The notes under the pieces were generated by a model that did no database searches, had not been told where the DNA came from, and saw nothing but the letters and a program-made list of their open reading frames with translations. This document shows, one piece after another, positions 46,269 through 55,591 of a stretch of 64,000 bases of DNA. The first letter of the stretch is position 1. Each line of letters starts with the position of its first letter. The DNA lies in contig NZ_JAMXLH010000021.1 in the NCBI RefSeq assembly GCF_024281035.1, forward strand, positions 1 through 64,000, read 5' to 3'. Made by a program: the position numbers and the translations under genes. The DNA comes from Paraburkholderia sp. Lineage in GTDB: Bacteria > Pseudomonadota > Gammaproteobacteria > Burkholderiales > Burkholderiaceae.

Positions 46269-48715
46269 ACCATCAGTCCGATCCGGTGGTTGCACACACA
46301 ACGCACACGGGCCGCTCGGCGGCGGGCGCGCCGTTGCCGCATGAATCCGCCGAGCTGCACGTGAGCGGCGAAGCGCGCTACACCGACGACATTCCCGAAC
46401 TGCACGGCACGCTGCATGCGGCGCTCGGCCTCTCGCGCCATGCGCATGCGCGTATCGTGTCGCTCGATCTGCGCCGCGTGCGTGAAGCGCCGGGCGTCGT
46501 TGCGGTGCTCTGCGCCGCCGACATCCCCGGCGAAAACAACTGCGGCCCGGTGGTGCACGACGACCCGGTGCTCGCGAGTAGCGAAGTGCAGTACCTCGGG
46601 CAGCCCGTGTTCGCCGTGATCGCGACGAGCCACGAACTCGCGAGGCGCGCCGCCGCGCTCGCCGCCAGCGACAACGTCGTCCGTTACGAACCGCTCGAAG
46701 CGGTGCTCTCGATCGCGCAGGCGAAAGCGATGCAGCACTACGTGCTGCCGCCGCTGCGCCTGTCGCGCGGCGAGCCCGCCGCGCGCATCGTCGCGGCCCC
46801 GCATCGCATCGCGGGCACCTTCGAAGCAGGCGGCCAGGAACAGTTCTACCTCGAAGGCCAGGTCGCCTATGCGCTGCCACAGGAACAGGACGGCATGCTC
46901 GTCTACAGTTCGACGCAGCATCCATCCGAAATGCAGCAGGTCGTCGCGCATCTGCTCGGCTGGCCCGCGCACCGCGTCGCGTGCGAGTGCCGCCGCATGG
47001 GCGGCGGCTTCGGCGGCAAGGAATCGCAATCGGCGCTGTTCGCGTGCGTCGCGGCGCTCGCGGCGCACAAGACGGGCCGCCCCGTGAAGCTGCGCGCCGA
47101 CCGCGACGACGACTTCATGATCACCGGCAAGCGCCACGATGCGCTGTACACCTACGAAGCAGGCTTCGACGATGCAGGCCGCCTGCTCGGCACACGCGTG
47201 GAAATCGCGCTGCGCGCGGGCTATTCCGCCGATCTGTCCGGCGCCGTGGCCACCCGCGCGGTGTGCCACTTCGACAACGCGTATTACCTCTCCGATGTCG
47301 AGATCGTCGCGCTGTGCTGCAAGACGAACACGCAGTCGAACACCGCGTTTCGCGGTTTCGGCGGACCGCAGGGCGCGCTCGTGATGGAAGTCATGCTCGA
47401 CGCCATCGCGAAGCAGCTCAACCGCGATCCGCTCGACGTACGGCTCGCGAACTACTACGGCATCGGCGAGCGCGATATCACGCCTTATGGCCAGCGCGTC
47501 GAGGACAACGTGCTCGCCCCGCTCACGGGCGAACTGCTCGCGTCGAGCCGTTACGCCGAACGACGCGCCGCGCTCGCCGCGTACAACCGTACGAGCGCGG
47601 TGCTCAAGCGCGGCATCGCGATCACGCCGGTCAAGTTCGGCATCTCGTTCAATGTGCCGCACCTGAACCAGGCGGGCGCGCTCGTGCATGTCTACCGCGA
47701 CGGCTCGGTGCTCGTGAACCACGGCGGCACCGAAATGGGCCAGGGGCTCAACACGAAGGTCGCGCAGGTGGTGGCGGGCACATTGGGGCTGCCGCTCGCG
47801 CGCGTGCGCGTGAGCGCCGCCGATACCGCTAAAGTGGCGAATACGTCGGCTACCGCCGCCTCGACGGGCAGCGACCTCAACGGCAAGGCCGCCGAAGATG
47901 CCGCGCTCACGATCCGCGCCCGCCTCGCCACGCTCGCCGCCGCCGAATACGGCGGCACGCCCGATGCCGTCATGTTCGAGGACGGCGCGGTGCGGGCGAA
48001 CGGCGTGTCGATCGCGTTCGCGCAGTTCGTCGAACTCGCGTATATGAAGCGCGTGCAGCTCTGGTCGGACGGCTTCTACGCGACGCCGAAGGTCCACTGG
48101 GACGCACGCACGCTGACCGGCCATCCGTTCTACTACTTCGCGTATGGCGCGGCAGTATCGGAGGTGGTGGTCGATACGCTCACCGGCGAATGGAAGCTCG
48201 TGCGCGCCGACGTGCTGCACGATGCGGGCCGTTCGATCAATCCGGCCATCGACATGGGCCAGGTGGAAGGCGCATTCATCCAGGGTATGGGCTGGCTCAC
48301 GACCGAAGAGCTCTGGTGGGACAGCAATGGCCGTCTGATGACGCACTCGCCGTCCACGTACAAGATTCCGGCGGTCAGCGATACGCCCGCCGTATTCGAC
48401 GTGCGGCTCTATCGCAACGAAAATGCCGAGCCGACCATCTTCAGCTCGAAGGCCGTGGGCGAGCCGCCGCTGTTGCTGCCGTTCTCGGTATTTCTCGCGA
48501 TTCGCGACGCGATTGGCGCGGCGGTGCCCGAGGCGCGCGAAGCCGCGCCGCTTCGTGCACCCGCGACGCCCGAGGCGATTCTCGATGCACTCGATGCGCT
48601 GCGCGCCGGCGTAGCCGCGAGCGCTCAGTCGCCAGCGCTTGCACCCGCGGCCGGAAACGCGGCGCCCGGCCACGCCGCCGTGCCCGCGGCGGCGCGCAAC
48701 GTGAAGATGGACTGA
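46265..48715 (+). CDS. xdhB: Xanthine dehydrogenase large subunit (molybdenum)
   Basis: Oxidises hypoxanthine and xanthine to urate. From ATG 46265 the product is 816 residues, slightly longer than the roughly 780 of relatives because of an Ala/Pro-rich C-terminal tail. Visible motifs are GEARYTDDIPE, GGGFGGKESQ, the MCD-binding TNTAFRGFGGPQGALVME, NHGGTEMGQGLNTK, and the catalytic Glu region KAVGEPPLLLPFSVF near the end. Coupled to xdhA by four-base overlap. Confidence 0.95.
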   Translation: MNHQSDPVVAHTTHTGRSAAGAPLPHESAELHVSGEARYTDDIPELHGTLHAALGLSRHAHARIVSLDLRRVREAPGVVAVLCAADIPGENNCGPVVHDDPVLASSEVQYLGQPVFAVIATSHELARRAAALAASDNVVRYEPLEAVLSIAQAKAMQHYVLPPLRLSRGEPAARIVAAPHRIAGTFEAGGQEQFYLEGQVAYALPQEQDGMLVYSSTQHPSEMQQVVAHLLGWPAHRVACECRRMGGGFGGKESQSALFACVAALAAHKTGRPVKLRADRDDDFMITGKRHDALYTYEAGFDDAGRLLGTRVEIALRAGYSADLSGAVATRAVCHFDNAYYLSDVEIVALCCKTNTQSNTAFRGFGGPQGALVMEVMLDAIAKQLNRDPLDVRLANYYGIGERDITPYGQRVEDNVLAPLTGELLASSRYAERRAALAAYNRTSAVLKRGIAITPVKFGISFNVPHLNQAGALVHVYRDGSVLVNHGGTEMGQGLNTKVAQVVAGTLGLPLARVRVSAADTAKVANTSATAASTGSDLNGKAAEDAALTIRARLATLAAAEYGGTPDAVMFEDGAVRANGVSIAFAQFVELAYMKRVQLWSDGFYATPKVHWDARTLTGHPFYYFAYGAAVSEVVVDTLTGEWKLVRADVLHDAGRSINPAIDMGQVEGAFIQGMGWLTTEELWWDSNGRLMTHSPSTYKIPAVSDTPAVFDVRLYRNENAEPTIFSSKAVGEPPLLLPFSVFLAIRDAIGAAVPEAREAAPLRAPATPEAILDALDALRAGVAASAQSPALAPAAGNAAPGHAAVPAAARNVKMD

Positions 48716-48840
48716 AAGCGCGAACCAGTTGACGGCTCGCACGCTCGAACGGAGAAGCGACGCACAGGCAACGCACGGGCAACGAACAGGCGCGGCGCGA
48801 AAGGCGAGCCAGGCACACCCCGTCGGCGCCTGGCCACGAA

Positions 48841-48900
48841 GATTAACCGGTATCGAGCAGAATCAAGCGGTACCAACCGGTACAAGCAGTACCAACCGGC
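48841..48900. repeat. GGTACCAACCGG repeats before xdhC
   Basis: Partly palindromic repeats of the form CGGTACCAACCGGTACAAGC, with three to four imperfect copies, in the non-coding space between xdhB and xdhC. Possibly a small binding site; unclear. Confidence 0.5.
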
Positions 48901-48940
48901 GGCACGCCTTGCGCGCCGCCCGACGAGGGAGAAGCGCCAG

Positions 48941-51077
<2,137 letters not shown>

Positions 51078-51201
51078 GCACATAAGCGCGCAGGCAACCG
51101 CGGCCCGATAACGCCGACGCGCGCCGTCGCTTCAGGCACGGCGCGCGCCGACGAATACCCGGCCGCATGTCATGCCCGCATCAACCGGAGACGCTGTTCC
51201 C

Positions 51202-52521
51202 ATGACTCAATCGGCTTACCGGGCGAAGCTTCTGACGTTCACGGGCGATCCTGCGCAATCGCCCGACGCCGCGGTCTTTCACGAAGACGGCGTCGTGATC
51301 GTCGAAGACGGCCATGTGGCGGCAGCGGGTGCGTGGACGACGCTCGCCGGGCTCGTCTCGGGCGATGCGGGCGTCCATGACCTGCGCGACAAGCTGATCG
51401 TGCCCGGCTTCATCGATACGCATATCCACTATCCGCAGACCGACATGATTGCGTCGCCCGCGCCGGGCCTGCTTCCGTGGCTCGAAACCTGGACGTTCCC
51501 CACCGAGCGCCGCTTCGAAGACGAAGCCGTCGCGCACGATACGGCGCGCTTTTTCGTCGATGAACTGCTGGCGAACGGCACGACCACGGCGCTCGTCTAT
51601 TGCACGGTGCACAAGCAGTCCGCCGATGCGCTTTTCCGTGCGAGCGAGGCGAAGAACCTGCGCATGATCGCGGGCAAGGTGCTCATGGACCGTCACTGCC
51701 CCGCGTTCCTGCGCGATACGCCGCAATCGGGCTACGACGACAGCGCCGAACTGATCGGCCGCTGGCACAAGCGCGGCCGCCAGCTTTACGCACTCACGCC
51801 GCGCTTCGCGCCCACCTCGACCGAGGCGCAGCTCGAAGCCTGCGCGGCGCTCGCGAAGGCGCATCCGGACATCTTCATCCAGAGCCACGCCGCCGAGAGT
51901 CGCGAGGAGGTGAACTGGGTGAGCACGCTCTTTGCGCACCGCCGCAGCTACATCGACGTCTACGATCACTACGGGCTGATGCGACCCCGTGCCGTGTATG
52001 GCCACTGCATCTGGCTCGACGACGAGGACCGCCGCCGCATGGCGCAAACGCGCTCGGTCGCCGCGCACTGCCCGACGTCGAACCTGTTCCTCGGCAGCGG
52101 CCTGTTCGATTTCGATCGCGCCAGCGAATCGGCCATGCTCGTGACGCTCGCGACGGACGTCGGCGGCGGTACGTCGTTTTCGATGCTGCAGACGATGAAC
52201 GAAGCGCACAAGGTCGCGCGCATGGGCGGTCATCACCTCAGTGCGACGCGCATGTTCTGGCTCGCCACGACGGGCGCGGCCGAGGCGCTCGATCTCGGCG
52301 ACATGATCGGCACGCTCGCGCCGCATAGCGAAGCGGACTTCGCCGTGCTCGATCCGCAAGCGACGCCGCTGCTCGCACGGCGCACGGCGCGCGCGCAATC
52401 GCTCGAAGAACTGCTCTTCGCGTTCGCCATGCTCGGCGACGATCGCGCCGTGTACGAAACATATGCAGCGGGAAAGCGCGTGCATCGGCGCGGCGAGCGC
52501 ACGAAGCGAAGGAATGTTTAA
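51202..52521 (+). CDS. guaD: Guanine deaminase
   Basis: Amidohydrolase converting guanine to xanthine. In 439 residues: metal-binding PGFIDTHIHYPQTDM (about 70-84), the PLPWLETWTFPTERRF-like active-site region (LLPWLETWTFPTERRF), IQSHAAESREEVNWV, YGHCIWLDDED, and ATDVGGGTSFSMLQTM. The ATG at 51202 starts the conserved part and has a GGAG about a dozen bases upstream; ATG 51172 is an alternative. Last gene of the purine group. Confidence 0.94.
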   Translation: MTQSAYRAKLLTFTGDPAQSPDAAVFHEDGVVIVEDGHVAAAGAWTTLAGLVSGDAGVHDLRDKLIVPGFIDTHIHYPQTDMIASPAPGLLPWLETWTFPTERRFEDEAVAHDTARFFVDELLANGTTTALVYCTVHKQSADALFRASEAKNLRMIAGKVLMDRHCPAFLRDTPQSGYDDSAELIGRWHKRGRQLYALTPRFAPTSTEAQLEACAALAKAHPDIFIQSHAAESREEVNWVSTLFAHRRSYIDVYDHYGLMRPRAVYGHCIWLDDEDRRRMAQTRSVAAHCPTSNLFLGSGLFDFDRASESAMLVTLATDVGGGTSFSMLQTMNEAHKVARMGGHHLSATRMFWLATTGAAEALDLGDMIGTLAPHSEADFAVLDPQATPLLARRTARAQSLEELLFAFAMLGDDRAVYETYAAGKRVHRRGERTKRRNV

Positions 52522-52748
52522 CCTCGGACGCTCACTGACGAATCATCCGTACGGATCCTGCATTTTTTTGTCAGAAATTATCCCCGCCGCGTAGACGCTC
52601 TCCAGAGGGTTTTACCCCCTGATTCAAGACGGAAACTGCGCGCCGCATTTCATAGGACTGCTTCAGACCAGATACTTTTTTCTGGTGGTAAGGTCGCGCT
52701 TGAGAAAGTTGCCAACCGCCCAGCCCGGGTCTCTGGAGAACGTCAGAA
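52522..52748. other. Gap upstream of the cysteine hydrolase
   Basis: About 230 bp, A/T-richer than the surroundings. It contains a short hairpin GGG-TTTT-ACCC near 52608-52618 but no recognised riboswitch or operator. Confidence 0.35.
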
Positions 52749-53441
52749 ATGGACAAATACGCCGCCCCTGCCTCATCAATGCTTCCGCCGTCGGACATGG
52801 CTCTTGTTCTGCCGCGTACCGCTCTCGTTGTCATTGACCCCCAAATCGATTTTCTGAGCCCGAAGGGTGTCGTCTGGGGCGCAGTTGGTGAGAGCGTCAC
52901 GGAACTGAATACCGTTGCGAATCTCGGCAAGTTGTTTGCCGCAGCGAAGAAAGCCAATATTGTTGTGGCGATCTCGCCGCACTACTACTACCCATGGGAT
53001 AACAACTGGAAATTCGAAGGCGCACTTGAAAAACTCATGCACAAAGTGGGCATGTTCAAACGGCCGAGTCCGTATTCCGTGGATGGCTTCGAGAATTCCG
53101 GAGCCGATTTCATGCCCGAATACAAGCCGTACATCCTCGACAATAAAACCATTATTGCTTCGCCTCACAAGGTCTACGGACCGCAGCAGAACGATCTCAT
53201 CCTGCAATTACGAAAGCACCGTGTCGATCAGGTGATTCTGGCGGGCATGTCCGCGAACCTGTGTGTCGAATCGCATCTGCGCGAATTGCTGGAGCAGGGT
53301 TTCGAGGTGGCGGTCGTCCGCGACGCAACGGCTGCGGCAATTCTTCCGGACGGCGATGGCTACCAGGCCGCAATAACGAACTTCCGCTTCATGGCGAATG
53401 CCGTGTGGACGACCGAAGAGACAGTCAAGCGGCTTTCGTAA
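52749..53441 (+). CDS. Isochorismatase-like cysteine hydrolase
   Basis: 230-residue hydrolase of the isochorismatase superfamily with the Asp-Lys-Cys triad: Asp in LVVIDPQIDFLSP, Lys in ASPHKVYGPQ and Cys in AGMSANLCVESHLREL. The substrate class includes nicotinamide, N-carbamoyl compounds and isochorismate; it cannot be narrowed here. It is a single gene with its own terminator. Its codon use is visibly less GC-biased than the genes on both sides, which may mean more recent acquisition. Confidence 0.86.
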   Translation: MDKYAAPASSMLPPSDMALVLPRTALVVIDPQIDFLSPKGVVWGAVGESVTELNTVANLGKLFAAAKKANIVVAISPHYYYPWDNNWKFEGALEKLMHKVGMFKRPSPYSVDGFENSGADFMPEYKPYILDNKTIIASPHKVYGPQQNDLILQLRKHRVDQVILAGMSANLCVESHLRELLEQGFEVAVVRDATAAAILPDGDGYQAAITNFRFMANAVWTTEETVKRLS

Positions 53442-53480
53442 CGATTTTGCGTAGATGTACGTTTCAAATATGTTTCGTTA

Positions 53481-53519
53481 ATCAGGGTATTGCGCAAACA
53501 CGCAATACCCTGATTTTTT
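53481..53519 (+). terminator. Rho-independent terminator after the cysteine hydrolase
   Basis: Perfect 14-bp stem ATCAGGGTATTGCG / CGCAATACCCTGAT with a 6-base loop and six T residues, 40 bp after the stop. Confidence 0.95.
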
Positions 53520-53645
53520 GTGTGAGCCGCAGTTTGTCACGCCGTCGTCGCGCCGACACCCTCCAGCGGAATCGTAGCGGCACAAAGCGGTGCGGTTCGG
53601 CGCAATTTGGCGCCATTCACGACGAGTTCGCGCCACGCTGCGTGC

Positions 53646-53651
53646 TATAAT
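53646..53651 (+). promoter_or_regulatory. Perfect -10 box before the Mn riboswitch
   Basis: TATAAT about 11 bases before the start of the aptamer. The -35 is weak. Confidence 0.6.
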
Positions 53652-53656
53652 CCGCC

Positions 53657-53810
53657 GCTCATTGGGGAGTAGCCGCCCCGCATCGTGCCGCGCCACGAGC
53701 CTGTGACCAGGTTTGACGCGATCCGCGCACGACCCGCGGGGGCACCTGTCAACAGACTTGGCCGAAACGGCCATGGCAGGTGCAGCCTCTGGCCTGGCGA
53801 GACCGATGAC
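53657..53810 (+). ncRNA. yybP-ykoY manganese riboswitch
   Basis: The two conserved internal-loop signatures of this aptamer are present: TGGGGAGTAGCC at the 5' side (53663-53674) and CTGGCGAGACCGATG at the 3' side (53794-53808), with paired helices between, including GGCCGAAACGGCC. CAT and ATG flanks can close the basal P1 helix. It precedes a GDT1-type Mn transporter, the usual target. Mn2+ binding would turn the exporter on. Confidence 0.88.
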
Positions 53811-53887
53811 CCACGCGCGCCGCTAACAGGGCCCGGCGCGTCGCGGGTCGTCGCTCGCACACATCCGGCCCGAGGATCCATCAAAAC

Positions 53888-54460
53888 GTGAACCAGGCAT
53901 TTCTCGTCTCCGCAGGCGCCGTTGCGCTCGCTGAAATCGGCGACAAGACCCAGTTGCTTTCGCTCGTCCTCGCCGCACGCTATCGCAAGCCGGTGCCGAT
54001 CATCCTCGGCGTGCTGGCCGCCACGCTCATCAACCACGCGGGCGCCGGAGCGCTCGGCGCGTGGCTCGGCGCGCTCGTCACCCCTTCGGTGATGCGCTGG
54101 GCACTCGCCGCCTCATTCGTCGCGATGGGCCTGTGGATACTCGTGCCCGACAAGCTCAGCGAAGGCGAAACCGACGTCAACCGCACGCAACTCGGCGTGT
54201 TCGGCGCGACTGTCGTGACCTTTTTCCTCGCCGAGATGGGCGACAAGACGCAGATCGCCACCGTCGCGCTCGCGGCGCGCTTTCACGATTTCTTCGGTGT
54301 GGTGGCCGGCACGACGCTCGGCATGATGATCGCCAACGTGCCCGCGATCCTGCTCGGCGACCGCTTTGCCCACAAGCTGCCGACCCGGCTCGTGCACGGC
54401 ATCGCCGCGGTTCTCTTCGTCGTGCTGGGCGTGCTCGCGGTGATGGGCGTAGGCGTTTAA
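53888..54460 (+). CDS. TMEM165/GDT1-family manganese exporter (UPF0016)
   Basis: 190-residue inner-membrane protein with two homologous halves, each with the signature E-x-G-D-K-T: ALAEIGDKTQLLSLVLAARY near residue 15 and LAEMGDKTQIATVALAARF near residue 115. About six transmembrane helices. Relatives export Mn2+ (MneA of Vibrio cholerae). The start is GTG 53888 with a GAGGA Shine-Dalgarno. The Mn riboswitch directly upstream strongly supports this role. Confidence 0.92.
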   Translation: MNQAFLVSAGAVALAEIGDKTQLLSLVLAARYRKPVPIILGVLAATLINHAGAGALGAWLGALVTPSVMRWALAASFVAMGLWILVPDKLSEGETDVNRTQLGVFGATVVTFFLAEMGDKTQIATVALAARFHDFFGVVAGTTLGMMIANVPAILLGDRFAHKLPTRLVHGIAAVLFVVLGVLAVMGVGV

Positions 54461-54520
54461 AGCCAGGCAAGCGCGGTTTTTGCCAGCTTGCCGCTGGCGG
54501 TAACCGCTTGCGTGCGCCCG

Positions 54521-55207
54521 CTACTTCGCCGTAGCGGCGGCAGCCGAAGCCGGATCCGGCGCACGCACCGCGCTCACTTCGTTCAGCACCCCGGCGTTCT
54601 TGACGACCGGCAGCTTGACCTCGCGCACCGAACCATTCGCCATCGGAAAATCCGCAAGCGCGCTGCGCACCAGATACGGCATCGTGCGCATGAGCGACGG
54701 CTCGTCGCCCTCAGTGCGCGCCGTCACGTTATAGCGCTCCGCGCCCGTCGCGCGGTCGGTGATGCGGATGCCGAGCATGTGCGAATACACCGGATACACC
54801 TGGTCCACGTAAGCAGGCGGGAACGCGCCCCACGGCGACCACGGACCGAACCGCCTCCGGTACGGTCCCGGCCACGGCTGGAAGAACATCGGCTGCTCGA
54901 CGACCATCTGATCCATGTGGCTGCCATAAGCGAGCGCCACCAGATAACGCGCCTGCGGAACGGCCGCCTGGTGGAACGCGTGCGAGGCCAGAGCATCGGC
55001 GACGAACACCTCATAGGTCGCCTGCTCAATGGTCTGTTTCTGGCTCGCAGTGCGCGTGAAGGCGTAAGTGCGCGTGGCGTCGCTGCCGCCGTCCCACGCG
55101 GAGAGCGCCGTCACCTGGCTCGTCACGTAAGTCGTGCAGCCGGACAGCGTCACGGCGAGCGCCGCCAGCAGCATCGGTGCGCGGCGCGTCCATCGGTGGT
55201 GCTTCAT
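54521..55207 (-). CDS. DUF4136 lipoprotein
   Basis: 228-residue lipoprotein. ATG 55207 starts a lipoprotein signal peptide whose lipobox LSGC sits at about residues 22-25 (AVTLSGCTTYVTSQ), anchoring it to a membrane. The rest is a DUF4136-type domain, with YAFTRTASQKQTIEQATYE and GIRITDRATGAERYNVTAR, and an unusual aromatic/proline segment PMFFQPWPGPYRRRFGPWSP. Function unknown. A longer frame reading through upstream tandem repeats was rejected. Convergent with the Mn exporter and divergent from pepN. Confidence 0.82.
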   Translation of the reverse strand: MKHHRWTRRAPMLLAALAVTLSGCTTYVTSQVTALSAWDGGSDATRTYAFTRTASQKQTIEQATYEVFVADALASHAFHQAAVPQARYLVALAYGSHMDQMVVEQPMFFQPWPGPYRRRFGPWSPWGAFPPAYVDQVYPVYSHMLGIRITDRATGAERYNVTARTEGDEPSLMRTMPYLVRSALADFPMANGSVREVKLPVVKNAGVLNEVSAVRAPDPASAAAATAK

Positions 55208-55591
55208 TGTTTTCTCGTACCCATAAGTCCAGAGTGCTGTCGCCGCGGCCACCGCCGCGCAGTTTGCCCGGCGTTCACCCCGCGTTCGGTGCGCGTTCGA
55301 CACGCGTTCGATGCGAGTTCGACGCGCGTTTGACACGACTGCGCGGCCGCACCCATTCCAGTTCCCTGCCAGATCAAAACGGCCGCGCCGGGTTGGCAGG
55401 CCGGGTCTGCAGGCGCAGCAGTGCGATCATACTGACTTGCCCGCACGATCGGGAAGAAGTTCGCGCCGCAGCCCAGCACCGGACAACCGGTCCGCGCCTT
55501 TGTACAATGGGGCGATCTGCGGCGCCTGCCGGCCGGAACCCGCTGCGGGACCACGCGCGCTGCACCACTCGACGAAACCGCAACCCAGACC
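55208..55591. other. Divergent gap between the DUF4136 gene and pepN
   Basis: About 380 bp. It contains 11-bp tandem repeats at 55271-55336 and otherwise no recognised gene. Both promoters must lie here. Confidence 0.5.
55271..55336. repeat. Six 11-bp tandem repeats, consensus CGCGTTCGAYR
   Basis: Units GGCGTTCACCC, CGCGTTCGGTG, CGCGTTCGACA, CGCGTTCGATG, CGAGTTCGACG, CGCGTTTGACA in exact register. The 11-bp period places all copies on one face of the helix. They are in the divergent promoter region, 64-129 bp upstream of the lipoprotein start. Confidence 0.85.

Noticed and set aside
46079..48742. 887-codon minus-strand frame over xdhB
   Set aside because: Shadow frame opposite a well-defined molybdenum subunit.
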